DNA from: Microbacterium sp. HD4P20
Lineage (GTDB): Bacteria > Actinomycetota > Actinomycetes > Actinomycetales > Microbacteriaceae
Length of the DNA: 64,000 nucleotides
Reading direction: 5' to 3'
Assembly (NCBI RefSeq): GCF_019449275.2
Contig: NZ_JAHZQZ020000011.1
Coordinates: forward strand, 62,001-126,000
The notes below the pieces were generated by a model. The model ran no database searches. It was given only the letters and a program-made list of their open reading frames with translations, and was not told the origin of the DNA. Shown piece by piece: positions 28,017-36,493 of the stretch. Every line of letters begins with the position of its first letter. Positions within the stretch are counted from its first letter, which is position 1. A program made the position numbers and the translations under genes.

Positions 28017-29761
28017 CGGGCTCCTCCTGCGGTGGCTGCTGTGGAAGCGAGGGATGCCTCGCCCGTGCCGGGACGGCACGGGCTGCTGGGCCGGGGGCAC
28101 AGCACCGCCCCGCACGCGAGCGGCTGGACCAGCTCGCGGTACTGATCGAGATAGCCGCCGCCGGTGTCGAGGTCGGCAGGCGGGGAGAACGGCGCACGCG
28201 CCGCCAGTTCTTCGGGGCTCACGAGCAGATCGACGGTGCCGGCGCCCAGATCGATGTCGATCACGTCGTCGTCTCGCAGGCGGCCGAGCGGTCCGTCGGC
28301 GGCGGCCTCTGGCGACACCTCGCCGATCGTGACGCCCTGGTTGACGAGGCCGCTGAACTGGCCGTCCGTGACGAGAGCGACGCTCTGCGCGAGGCCCTTG
28401 GCGTGGAGCGCGAAGATGAAGGCCGACGTCAGGCCCATGCCGGGACCGCCCGAGACGCCGATGCCGCGGATGACGGCCACGTCGCCGGGGCGCAGGCGCC
28501 CGTTCGAGATGGCCGCGATCGCCTCCTCGCGATTGGCGAACACGCGGGCCGGTCCCGTGAAGCGCTTGCGGCCGGTGTCGGGCACGGGACGTTTGGCGAC
28601 GGCGCCGCCGGGTGCCAGCGTGCCGCGCAGCACCGTGATCGCCGGGTCGGTGCCGAACGGGTCGGCGACGGTGCGGATGACCTCCCCGTCGGCCGGACGG
28701 GCGTCGGCGGCGTTCTCGGCGAGAGTGCGTCCCGTGATCGTGAGCTGGTCGCCGTCGAGCAGGGGCAGCAGCTCCCGGATCACCGTCGCGCCGCCGCCCG
28801 CGTCCTCGAACTCCTCGACCAGCCGCGGTCCGTTCGGACGCACCGAGCACAGCAGCGGCGTCTGGCGGCCGAGCTCGCGGTACGTCTCCCACACATCGAT
28901 GTCGACGCCGGCCTCGACGGCGACCGCCTGCAGGTGCTTGATCGTGTTCATCGAACCGCCGATCGCGAGCATCACGCGGGCGGCGTTGCGCACCGAGCCG
29001 GCGGTGATGATGTCTCGGGGAAGGGTGGCGCTGTCGATCGCAGCCATGAGAGCTGCTGCGGACCGGCGCACGGCATCCCACATCCGTTCGCTGTTGGCGC
29101 GCACCGGCGTGGATCCGGGCACGGCCATGCCGAGCGCCTCGGCGGCGATGTGCATCGAGTTCGCCGTCGCCAGCCCGGCGCACACGCCGGGTCCGAGGAT
29201 CGCGTCGTCCGCCAGCTCGGCCAGGTCCTCCCTCGGCTCGCCCGTGACCGCGGCCTGGGCGGCCAGCAGGAAGACCTCCTCGACGTCGGCTTCGCGCCCC
29301 TCGGCCAGGCCGCTGTGCTGGTAGCCGCACGCGACGACGACCGTGGGGATGTTCAGCCGTGCCGCCGCCATGAGGTGGGCGGGCGTCGTCTTGTCGCACG
29401 AGCTGAGGCAGATCATGGCGTCCAGGCGGGCGCCCTCGACGACGGCCTCGATATCGTTCACGATCAGGTCTCGGCTGGGGAGGATGTACCGGCCCGCTCG
29501 CCCGACGCTGGTGATGAAGTCCGACGGGGCCGTGGTGCGGATCTCGAACGGGAGCGCGCCGAGCGCGCGCAGCTCCTCCTTGAGCACGGGCACGATGTCG
29601 TCGAGGTGGGCGTAGCAGGCGGCCAGATCGGACGACGTGTTGACGATCGCGATCTTGGGCTTGGTCAGCTCGTCGGCGCCGATGCCGAGGGCCTTCCACT
29701 GAGCCCGCCGCGCGATCCCGAGGGCCGAGGTGTCGGACATGTTGCTACGCAGGTGCGTCAT
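28013..29761 (-). CDS. IlvD/Edd-family dehydratase
   Basis: A 582-residue dehydratase with the cluster-binding cysteines of the family: CLSSCDKTTPAHLMA and GVCAGLATANSMHIAAEALGMAVPG. Family members dehydrate dihydroxy-acids, phosphogluconate or sugar acids with a [2Fe-2S] or [4Fe-4S] cluster. The context (FAD enzyme, ALDH, alcohol dehydrogenase, no ilv genes) argues for a catabolic sugar-acid or hydroxy-acid dehydratase rather than branched-chain amino acid synthesis. ATG 29761 follows GAGGATGCG; a second ATG at 29740 is possible. A perfect 10-bp inverted repeat lies in its promoter at 29817-29846. Confidence 0.85.
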   Translation of the reverse strand: MTHLRSNMSDTSALGIARRAQWKALGIGADELTKPKIAIVNTSSDLAACYAHLDDIVPVLKEELRALGALPFEIRTTAPSDFITSVGRAGRYILPSRDLIVNDIEAVVEGARLDAMICLSSCDKTTPAHLMAAARLNIPTVVVACGYQHSGLAEGREADVEEVFLLAAQAAVTGEPREDLAELADDAILGPGVCAGLATANSMHIAAEALGMAVPGSTPVRANSERMWDAVRRSAAALMAAIDSATLPRDIITAGSVRNAARVMLAIGGSMNTIKHLQAVAVEAGVDIDVWETYRELGRQTPLLCSVRPNGPRLVEEFEDAGGGATVIRELLPLLDGDQLTITGRTLAENAADARPADGEVIRTVADPFGTDPAITVLRGTLAPGGAVAKRPVPDTGRKRFTGPARVFANREEAIAAISNGRLRPGDVAVIRGIGVSGGPGMGLTSAFIFALHAKGLAQSVALVTDGQFSGLVNQGVTIGEVSPEAAADGPLGRLRDDDVIDIDLGAGTVDLLVSPEELAARAPFSPPADLDTGGGYLDQYRELVQPLACGAVLCPRPSSPCRPGTGEASLASTAATAGGAR

Positions 29762-29816
29762 CGCATCCTCATCGTCGTCGGTGAACGTGCGCGGAGGAGA
29801 CCGCTCTGTCGAGTGT

Positions 29817-29846
29817 ACGCATTGCGGTCTGCTGGTCGCAATGCGT
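29817..29846. promoter_or_regulatory. Perfect 10-bp inverted repeat operator in divergent promoter
   Basis: ACGCATTGCG (29817-29826) and CGCAATGCGT (29837-29846) are exact inverted copies separated by 10 bp. They sit between the IlvD/Edd gene and the divergent ALDH, about 23 bp before the ALDH -10 box. One regulator could control both directions. Confidence 0.7.
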
Positions 29847-29868
29847 GACAACGGCGAGAGCGCGGTGT

Positions 29869-29874
29869 TAGCCT
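29869..29874 (+). promoter_or_regulatory. -10 box of a leaderless promoter
   Basis: TAGCCT ends 6 nt before the GTG start of the ALDH at 29881. The same TAGCCT-N6-GTG layout precedes the MetE-like gene (6346-6360), so both mRNAs probably begin at the start codon. Confidence 0.55.
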
Positions 29875-29880
29875 GACGCC

Positions 29881-31326
29881 GTGCCCGAAGCAACGAAGGT
29901 TCAGGAACGTCTTTTCGCCGCCGGAGAGTTCTCCGAGTCGACCGGCTCGCAGCTGATCGCCGTCGAGAACCCCTTCGACCGCTCACTCATCGGCCACGCG
30001 CCGGACGGGACGGCGGATGACGTCGACCGCGCGGTGCGCGCGGCCCGGACGGCGTTCGATCACGGGCCATGGCCCCGCCTGTCTGCCGCCGAGCGGGGGG
30101 ACTGGATCGACCGGCTGGCCGATCAGCTCGAAGCGCGTGCCGGCGAGACGGCGGCCTTCGTCACCGACGAGATCGGGCAGCCGATCTCGGTCGCGCGCTT
30201 CATGAACGGCATGCGACCCGTGCAGCACCTGCGCTACTACGCCCGGCTCGCGCGGGGGCTCGAAGGTGAGCAGGTGCGACCGAATGTCGACCGCGAAGGC
30301 TCATCGCTGCACGTGCGCCAGCCGCTCGGGGTCGCCGCGCTCATCGTGCCGTGGAACCACCCGCAGTCTTCGACGACCCTCAAGCTCGGCCCCGCCCTCG
30401 CGGCCGGCTGCACCGTCGTGATCAAGCCGGCGGCGGAGTCGCCGCTGGACATCTTCAATCTCGCGGTCGCGGCGCAGGCGATCGGGCTCCCGCCCGGTGT
30501 CATCAACATCGTCTCGGGCGGAGCCGAGACCGGCCGTGCCCTGGTAGCGCACCCGGGCGTCGACAAGGTCGCCTTCACGGGGTCGACGGCCGCAGGTCGG
30601 CACATCGCGGCTGCCGCCGGAGAGCGGCTCGTTCCGGCGACCCTCGAGCTCGGGGGCAAGTCCGCCGCGATCGTCCTCGACGACGCCGACCTCGACCACG
30701 TGATCGCGAGCCTGCGGGTGGCGTCGTTCGCCAACACCGGGCAGAACTGCGTCTCGCTCTCGCGCGTGCTGGCTCCGGCATCCCGCTATCGGCAGATCGT
30801 CGACGCGCTGGTGGATCTCGCGCGAGACCTGCGCATGGGCGACCCGCAGGATGCCGCGACCGAGGTGGGCCCGCTGGTGTCGGCGCGTGCGCTCGCACGC
30901 GTGTCGGGGATGGTCGAGCAGGCGCAGGGCGACGGTGCGGTCGTGCTGGCGGGCGACACCGCCGCCCCGAACGACCTCGGGTACTTCTTCGCGCCCCGCA
31001 TCATCACCGAAGCCGCACCCGACAGCATGATCGCGCAGCACGAGATCTTCGGACCGGCGATCACGGTGCACCCCTACGCCGACGTCGACGACGCGATCCG
31101 CATCGCCAACGCGACGCGGTATGGCCTGGGCGGCGCGGTCTTCAGTGCCGATGAGGATGCTGCCCTCGCCGTCGCGCGACGGGTGCGAACCGGGTCGATC
31201 GGCCTGAACGGCTATCGTCCCGACCTCGGGTCGCCCTTCGGCGGCGTGAAGGACTCGGGGCTGGGGCGCGAGTTCGGGCCCGAGGCCATCGAGAACTACC
31301 GCGAGAGCACGTCGATCTTCCGCTGA
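29881..31326 (+). CDS. Aldehyde dehydrogenase 1
   Basis: A 481-residue NAD(P)-dependent aldehyde dehydrogenase, normal length. Catalytic Cys near residue 290 in NTGQNCVSLSR, Glu in LELGGKSAAI, and NHPQSS at the oxyanion Asn region. It starts at GTG 29881 with a likely leaderless promoter. It is divergent from the dehydratase/FAD operon and 97 bp upstream of the alcohol dehydrogenase, so the three units may serve one alcohol-aldehyde-acid route. The substrate is not evident. Confidence 0.88.
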   Translation: MPEATKVQERLFAAGEFSESTGSQLIAVENPFDRSLIGHAPDGTADDVDRAVRAARTAFDHGPWPRLSAAERGDWIDRLADQLEARAGETAAFVTDEIGQPISVARFMNGMRPVQHLRYYARLARGLEGEQVRPNVDREGSSLHVRQPLGVAALIVPWNHPQSSTTLKLGPALAAGCTVVIKPAAESPLDIFNLAVAAQAIGLPPGVINIVSGGAETGRALVAHPGVDKVAFTGSTAAGRHIAAAAGERLVPATLELGGKSAAIVLDDADLDHVIASLRVASFANTGQNCVSLSRVLAPASRYRQIVDALVDLARDLRMGDPQDAATEVGPLVSARALARVSGMVEQAQGDGAVVLAGDTAAPNDLGYFFAPRIITEAAPDSMIAQHEIFGPAITVHPYADVDDAIRIANATRYGLGGAVFSADEDAALAVARRVRTGSIGLNGYRPDLGSPFGGVKDSGLGREFGPEAIENYRESTSIFR

Positions 31327-31368
31327 GCTGCGCCCGCGGCGGTTGTCCCTCGACGCGGTCATCAGTTA

Positions 31369-31379
31369 CAGGTAACCTG
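31369..31379. promoter_or_regulatory. TCAGGT-type operator, copy 1
   Basis: CAGGT-A-ACCTG, an 11-bp dyad, lies 44 bp upstream of the alcohol dehydrogenase start. It matches the fuller TCAGGT-A-ACCTGA at 33445-33457 and TCAGGT-T-GCCTGA at 38610-38622. Confidence 0.65.
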
Positions 31380-31423
31380 ATAATGAGCGACGATGCTCAC
31401 TCGCATTGCTCCGAAGGAGGACC

Positions 31424-32548
31424 ATGCCCATCACGTCCCGCGCCGCCATCGTCCGTCAGGCTCCCGGCGAGTTCGAGATCGCCGACGTCGAGGTCGGCGA
31501 TCCGCGGCAGAACGAGATCCGCGTGCGTATGGTGGCGGCGGGCATGTGCCACTCCGACTACCACATGATGACCGGCGACAGCGTGGCCGGCCATCTGCCC
31601 ATGGTGTGCGGTCATGAGGGCACCGGCATCGTCGAGTCCGTCGGCCCCGACACTCCCGGGTGGGCGGTGGGCGATGCGGTCGTCTTCACGTGGATCCCCA
31701 GCTGCGGCAAGTGCCGCTGGTGCACCACCGGCATGACGAACCTGTGCGATCGCGGGCGGTATCTGCTGGCCGGGCATCGGTTCGACGACGAGAACAGCTA
31801 CCGATTCGCGCTGCCCGATGGCACGCCGATCGGCCAGATGTGCCAGGTCGGCTCGTTCTCGGAGTACACGCTCGTGTCGGTGGACTCGGCCATCAAGCTT
31901 CCCGAGGGCTCGGACCTCGACAAGATGTGGCTGCTCGGGTGCGGCGTCGGCACGGGGTGGGGCAGCGCTGTCTACGCCGCCGAGACCCGGCCCGGCGACG
32001 TCGTGATCGTCATGGGGATCGGCGGCATCGGCATCAACGCGGTGCAGGGCGCCCACCATGCCGGCGCGGTGTCGGTGATCGCCGTCGATCCGGTCGCGTT
32101 CAAGCGCGAGAAGGCGCTGGAGCTCGGTGCGACCCACGCGTTCGCCACGATGGACGAAGCGGCGGACTACGCGCGGTCGGTCACGAACGGCCAGGGCGCC
32201 GATCGCGCGATCGTGTCGGTCAGCGTCGTCGAGGGCGCGCACGTCGCTCAGGCCGTGTCGGCGATCCGCAAGGGCGGAGTCGTGGTCGTGACGGGCATCG
32301 CGCCCGACAGCGAGACCAGCATCCCGATCAGCCCGCTCGAGCTCACCCGCTACCAGAAGCGCATCCAGGGCACGATCTACGGCCACGCCAATCCGCGCGC
32401 CGACGTGCCGCGCCAGATCCAGATGTACGACGCGGGCCAGCTCAAGCTCGACGAACTCATCACGCGTATGTACACGCTCGACGAGATCAACGAGGGCTAC
32501 CGCGACATGGTCGAAGGACGCAACATCCGCGGCGGCATCAGATTCTGA
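31424..32548 (+). CDS. NDMA-dependent (mycofactocin-type) zinc alcohol dehydrogenase
   Basis: A 374-residue zinc-containing MDR alcohol dehydrogenase. Cys42 in GMCHSD, His in GHEGTG and Cys in GCGVGTGWG hold the catalytic zinc; four Cys in CGKCRWCTTGMTNLC-type spacing hold the structural zinc. VMGIGGIGINAVQGA is the NAD loop. The wording matches the Rxyl_3153-type NDMA-dependent enzymes, whose bound NAD is recycled through mycofactocin instead of free NAD. AAGGAGG sets ATG 31424. A TCAGGT-type operator lies upstream. It may oxidise an aromatic alcohol such as coniferyl or vanillyl alcohol, by context only. No mycofactocin genes are in this window. Confidence 0.82.
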   Translation: MPITSRAAIVRQAPGEFEIADVEVGDPRQNEIRVRMVAAGMCHSDYHMMTGDSVAGHLPMVCGHEGTGIVESVGPDTPGWAVGDAVVFTWIPSCGKCRWCTTGMTNLCDRGRYLLAGHRFDDENSYRFALPDGTPIGQMCQVGSFSEYTLVSVDSAIKLPEGSDLDKMWLLGCGVGTGWGSAVYAAETRPGDVVIVMGIGGIGINAVQGAHHAGAVSVIAVDPVAFKREKALELGATHAFATMDEAADYARSVTNGQGADRAIVSVSVVEGAHVAQAVSAIRKGGVVVVTGIAPDSETSIPISPLELTRYQKRIQGTIYGHANPRADVPRQIQMYDAGQLKLDELITRMYTLDEINEGYRDMVEGRNIRGGIRF

Positions 32549-32553
32549 GCCGT

Positions 32554-33381
32554 TCAGCCCGCCGGGTCGGCGGCTGACGCGCGATGCAGGTGCGGGTTGG
32601 CGCCGAGGTAGCCGCGAGCGACGCGCTCGGCGGCCGCCTTCAGCGCCGGCACCGCGTCACGAGTGAGGGATGCCTCGTCCTGACGCACCGTCGTCGACGA
32701 GACACCGAGCGCGCCGACGGCCACGCCACCGGCCATGATGGGCACCGCGGCGGCGACCATGCCTGGGTTCAGCTCCTCGATCGAGACGTCGTAGCCACGG
32801 GCGCGGACGAGCGCGATCCGCTCGCGCAGGGCGTCGGCGTCGGTGAGGGTGTGGGGTGTATGGGGCTCCCAGTCCACCAGCGGCAGGACGGCGTCGAACG
32901 ACGAGTCGTCCAGTGCGGCGAGCAGGACCTTGCCGATCGCCGTGGCCGAGGCCGGCAGGCTCTCGCCCACCCGCACCGAGCCGGGCAGCGGGCGGTGGTC
33001 TTCGACGCGGGCGACGTGGATGACGTCGGCACCGCTCAGCGCGCCGAGACTGCACGCCTCGCGCAGCTGCTGCACGACATCCTCCATCGCCGGCCGGGCG
33101 ATCACGGGGAGGGAAGAGTCGGAGAAGTACGCGGCGCCCAGTTCGAGGATGCGGGGCGTGAGGCTCCACAGCCCGCGATCCCCGCGCACATAGCCCAGGT
33201 GCTCGAAGGTGAGAAGGATGCGTCGCACGACCGGCCGGGGGAGGGCGGATCGCGCGGCGATCTCGCCGGCGGAGAGCAGGGGCGGTCGCCCGTCGAACAC
33301 GCGCAGCACGGCGACGCCGCGCTCGATGCTCTGCACGCGGTCGCGTGAACGGTCTGTACGCTCTGCGGTCACCCGCCTCAT
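32554..33381 (-). CDS. IclR-family transcriptional regulator 2
   Basis: A 275-residue IclR protein of the PcaR/PobR type: winged helix (LSAGEIAARSALPRPVVRRILLTFEHLGYVRGDRG), then an effector domain with SATAIGKVLLAAL and RARGYDVSIEELNPGMVAAAVPI. It stands between the alcohol dehydrogenase (convergent) and the side-chain operon (divergent). ATG 33381 is used; a GTG at 33372 is possible. A perfect TTTCCGC-GCA-GCGGAAA dyad lies 22 bp upstream, probably its own operator. Confidence 0.88.
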   Translation of the reverse strand: MRRVTAERTDRSRDRVQSIERGVAVLRVFDGRPPLLSAGEIAARSALPRPVVRRILLTFEHLGYVRGDRGLWSLTPRILELGAAYFSDSSLPVIARPAMEDVVQQLREACSLGALSGADVIHVARVEDHRPLPGSVRVGESLPASATAIGKVLLAALDDSSFDAVLPLVDWEPHTPHTLTDADALRERIALVRARGYDVSIEELNPGMVAAAVPIMAGGVAVGALGVSSTTVRQDEASLTRDAVPALKAAAERVARGYLGANPHLHRASAADPAG

Positions 33382-33402
33382 CCTAGGCGGGTCCCGCCCG
33401 GG

Positions 33403-33419
33403 TTTCCGCGCAGCGGAAA
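33403..33419. promoter_or_regulatory. IclR-type operator TTCCG-N5-CGGAA, copy 1
   Basis: TTTCCGC-GCA-GCGGAAA is a perfect 17-bp dyad directly upstream of iclR-2. The core TTCCG-N5-CGGAA recurs at 45446-45460 and, with one change, at 46910-46924. Confidence 0.7.
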
Positions 33420-33444
33420 GATCGGGCTGTGCGAGGGAGCTGTT

Positions 33445-33457
33445 TCAGGTAACCTGA
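33445..33457. promoter_or_regulatory. TCAGGT-type operator, copy 2
   Basis: TCAGGT-A-ACCTGA, a perfect 13-bp dyad, lies 57 bp before the hydratase start in the divergent region shared with iclR-2. Confidence 0.7.
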
Positions 33458-33513
33458 CATTCGAGCGAAGGCCGCGCATGACGCGCGACGCGAGGATGCG
33501 AAAGAGGAATGCA

Positions 33514-33975
33514 ATGACCGCAACGGCCGTCTCCGTGACGATCGACGAGCTGCCCGACCTCGAGGGAGCGACCTTCGGTCCCTCCAGCTGGCGAGAGATC
33601 ACGCAAGACGAGGTGAACCTGTACGCCAAGGTCTCGGGCGACGACAACCCCATTCATCTCGACGCCGAGTTCGCGGCATCCACCCCATTCGGCACGCGGA
33701 TCGCGCACGGTCTGCTGACCCTGAGCCTCGTGGTGCCGCACATGCGCGAGATCTTCAAGGTCACGGGCGTCGGCATGGGGATCAACTACGGCATGAACCG
33801 CGTGCGCTTCCCCGCGCCGGTCCCCGTCGGCGCGCGCGTGCGCGTGCACGGCCACATCAAGTCCGTCACCGACATCGGAGGCGGCTGGCAGGTCGAGGTG
33901 CCGGTGACCTTCGAGATCGAGGATGTCGAGAAGCCCGCGTGCGTGGCCGAGCTCGTCCTGAGGTACTACAAGTGA
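33514..33975 (+). CDS. MaoC-like enoyl-CoA hydratase (PhdE/CouM-like)
   Basis: A 153-residue single hot-dog protein with the hydratase motif SGDDNPIH at residues 41-48 (Asp and His catalytic) and GLLTLSLV. AGAGGA sets ATG 33514; earlier in-frame ATGs at 33478 and 33496 lack a site. In the phenylpropanoid side-chain pathways of Corynebacterium (Phd) and Rhodococcus (Cou), this enzyme adds water to the cinnamoyl-CoA double bond. It opens a five-gene operon with 4-bp GTGA overlap to the next gene. Pathway assignment rests on the full gene set. Confidence 0.82.
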   Translation: MTATAVSVTIDELPDLEGATFGPSSWREITQDEVNLYAKVSGDDNPIHLDAEFAASTPFGTRIAHGLLTLSLVVPHMREIFKVTGVGMGINYGMNRVRFPAPVPVGARVRVHGHIKSVTDIGGGWQVEVPVTFEIEDVEKPACVAELVLRYYK

Positions 33976-34874
33976 GCGCGCCGCTGCTGGCGGGAAAGGT
34001 CGCGATCGTCACCGGCGCCGGCCGCAGCCTGGGCCGCGCGTACGCGCTCGCGCTCGCCGATGCAGGAGCGGCCGTCGTCGTGAACGACGTCGACGGCGAG
34101 ACCGCGGCGCAGACCGTGGCCGACATCCGGTCCGCGGGCGGCCGCGCCGTCGCCTCGGTCGGACCGGTCGGACCCACCGAGACGGCGGACGCGCTCGTCG
34201 CGGCGGCCGTCGACGAGTTCGGCCGGCTCGACATCCTGGTCGCCAACGCCGGCGTGCTGCGCGACCGCGTGCTGTGGAAGATGGGCGATGACGACTTCGA
34301 CGCCGTCATCGCGACGCACCTGCGCGGATCGTTCACGTGCGGCCGGGCTGCTGCCACCTACCTGCGCGAGCAGGGCGAGGGCGGGCGCATCATCCTGATC
34401 GGGTCGCCCGCGGGGCAGTTCGGCAGCTTCGGCCAGACCAACTACGCCACCGCGAAGGCCGGCCTCGTCGCGATGGCCCGCACGTGGTCGCTCGAGCTGG
34501 CACGTGCTGGCATCACCGCGAACGCCGTCGTCCCCACCGCGCTGTCGCCGATGACGGCGACCATCCCGGCGTACACCCAGGTGTACGAGGACTACGTGGC
34601 GGGCGCTCCGATCCCGGTCGAGTACCGGCGCGATCACGCGCTCGGAACCCCCGAGGATGTCGCCTCGCTGATCGTGTGGCTGGCATCGGATGCCGCGGCC
34701 GACGTCACCGGGCAGGCCATCGGCATCGGCGGCGACCGGCTGACGCTGTATGCGCACCCGACCGTCCTGCGTACCCTCGACCAGGACGGGGGCTGGAGCC
34801 CGGAGCAGATCGACGAGGCCTGGCACGCGCAGCTCGCGGCTCAGGCACAGCACTCGGGACCGCAGAAGGATTGA
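33972..34874 (+). CDS. SDR-family 3-hydroxyacyl-CoA dehydrogenase (PhdB/CouN-like)
   Basis: A 300-residue short-chain dehydrogenase: NAD loop TGAGRSLGRA near residues 13-22, NAG in VANAGVLRD, catalytic Ser in LIGSPAG and Tyr-x3-Lys in NYATAKAG. The long C-terminal tail and the VVVNDVDGET phrase resemble the dehydrogenase domain of bacterial 17beta-HSD4-like hydroxyacyl-CoA enzymes. It would oxidise the 3-hydroxy-3-arylpropionyl-CoA made by the MaoC protein to the beta-keto thioester. It overlaps the hydratase by 4 bp; the ligase starts 2 bp after its stop. Confidence 0.83.
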   Translation: MSAPLLAGKVAIVTGAGRSLGRAYALALADAGAAVVVNDVDGETAAQTVADIRSAGGRAVASVGPVGPTETADALVAAAVDEFGRLDILVANAGVLRDRVLWKMGDDDFDAVIATHLRGSFTCGRAAATYLREQGEGGRIILIGSPAGQFGSFGQTNYATAKAGLVAMARTWSLELARAGITANAVVPTALSPMTATIPAYTQVYEDYVAGAPIPVEYRRDHALGTPEDVASLIVWLASDAAADVTGQAIGIGGDRLTLYAHPTVLRTLDQDGGWSPEQIDEAWHAQLAAQAQHSGPQKD

Positions 34875-34876
34875 GG

Positions 34877-36493
34877 ATGCGCGGACATTACGCCGACGTG
34901 TGGCAGGCCGTCGCGCGCGCCTTGCCCGATCGCACTGCGATCCGCACGATCGACGGACAGACCTGGACGTATGCCCGCTTCGCGCGCGAGGCCGGCGCTC
35001 TGGCGGCCACGCTCGCCGCGCGCGGCGTCGCTCCGGGCGACCGCGTGGCGATCCTGCTCTACAACCGCCCGGAGTTCCTCATCGCGTTCTTCGCGTGCCT
35101 GGCCGCGGGCATCACGCCCGTGCCGCTGAACTTCCGGTTCCGCGCCGGCGAGGTGGCCGAGCTCCTGGACGACTCGCAGGCCAAGGTGCTCATCCACCCG
35201 ACGTCGATGTCGCAGGTGGCACGGGACGCCGTCGAGCAGGCCGCCGCGGAGGTCGTGCTGCTGAGCGTCGTCGACGACGGCACCCCGGCCCCTTCCGGCA
35301 TCGCGTGGACCGAAGCCGTCGGCACGGGTGAGCTGCACCCCGAACCGCTCCCCGCGGCCGCGCCCGACGGTGCGGAGCTGTGGATCTACACGGGCGGCAC
35401 GACGGGCCGGCCGAAGGCGGTGCGCTGGGACGAGCAGGACATGTTCGAGGTCCAGATGTTCGCCACCTACTCGCTCAGCGACCTGGCCTGGCCGCAGAGC
35501 CTCGACGAAGCGGTCGCCATTGCGAGCGCCCCGTCGACGCCGCACATCGTGAACCTGCCGCTCGCTCCGTTCATGCACGGCACCGCCCTCACGACCTCGA
35601 TGAACACGCTCACCCTGGGCGGCACCGTGCTGGTGACCTCGTCGGCGCGGCTGGACGCCGAGGCCGCGCTGCGGTTCGCGAACGAGGCCGGGGCGACCCG
35701 CGTCATCGTCGCGGGTGATGCGGTGACGATCCCGCTCGTCGAGACCGCCGAACGGCTGGGCATCACTCTGCCCACGGTGAGGTCGGTGATGAGCTCGGGC
35801 ATGCGCTTCAGTCCCGAGACCAAGCGCCGGCTGCACCAGCTGGGAGACCTGTCGATCTTCGATCTGCTCGCCTCGACGGAGGGCGGTGGGTTCGCTGTGA
35901 CCACGACGACGGGCACCGACGACCTCCCGGGTCGCCCCCGCCTGTTCCCGACGGCAGTAGTGCTCGATGAGCACCGCAACGAGGTGCAGCACCGTCCCGG
36001 TGCCCTCGGCGTGCTCGCGCAACGCGGCGCGCTGCCGCTGGGCTATCACGGCGATCCCGACAAGACGGCGGCCACCTTCCCGGTGATCGACGGCGTCCGG
36101 CATGTGGTGCCCGGGGACTGGGTGCGCGTCGAGGACGACCTGCACATCGAGTTCCTCGGTCGCGGCAGCGGCGTGATCAACACCGGGGGCGAGAAGGTCT
36201 ATCCGCTGGAGGTCGAGGAGGCCCTGCTCACGCACCCGGCGGTGGCCGACGTCGTGGTGCTCGGTGCTCCCGATCCCCGGTTCGGCGAGATCGTGACCGC
36301 GGTCGTCCAGCGCGCCGACGAGGTCACGGCCGACGAGCTCTTCGCCCACGTCGACGGGCTGCTCGCCGGCTACAAGCGCCCGCGCCACATCTTCTTCCGG
36401 GCGTCGATGGACCGCACACCCACCGGAAAGGTCGACGTCGGCAGACTGCGCGCCGAGGTCGTGACCGACCGAACCCAGGAGGCATCCGCATGA
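34877..36493 (+). CDS. Aryl-CoA ligase (PhdA/CouL-like), AMP-binding, paralogue 2
   Basis: A 538-residue ANL-family ligase. P-loop IYTGGTTGRPKAV, adenylate region LASTEGGG, hinge GGEKVYPLEVEEALL and C-terminal Lys in RTPTGKVDVGR. It is predicted to load a hydroxycinnamate (p-coumarate, caffeate or ferulate) or its dihydro form onto CoA as the first step of the operon. GAGG lies before ATG 34877, and it overlaps the amidohydrolase by 4 bp. It shares length and wording (LLYNRPEFL, RAGEV-ELL-D) with the ligase at 17812, so the two arose by duplication. Confidence 0.85.
   Translation: MRGHYADVWQAVARALPDRTAIRTIDGQTWTYARFAREAGALAATLAARGVAPGDRVAILLYNRPEFLIAFFACLAAGITPVPLNFRFRAGEVAELLDDSQAKVLIHPTSMSQVARDAVEQAAAEVVLLSVVDDGTPAPSGIAWTEAVGTGELHPEPLPAAAPDGAELWIYTGGTTGRPKAVRWDEQDMFEVQMFATYSLSDLAWPQSLDEAVAIASAPSTPHIVNLPLAPFMHGTALTTSMNTLTLGGTVLVTSSARLDAEAALRFANEAGATRVIVAGDAVTIPLVETAERLGITLPTVRSVMSSGMRFSPETKRRLHQLGDLSIFDLLASTEGGGFAVTTTTGTDDLPGRPRLFPTAVVLDEHRNEVQHRPGALGVLAQRGALPLGYHGDPDKTAATFPVIDGVRHVVPGDWVRVEDDLHIEFLGRGSGVINTGGEKVYPLEVEEALLTHPAVADVVVLGAPDPRFGEIVTAVVQRADEVTADELFAHVDGLLAGYKRPRHIFFRASMDRTPTGKVDVGRLRAEVVTDRTQEASA

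Noticed and set aside
28013..29761. ilvD of branched-chain amino acid biosynthesis
   Set aside because: Its neighbours are catabolic and regulated by a palindrome; no ilv or leu genes are near.
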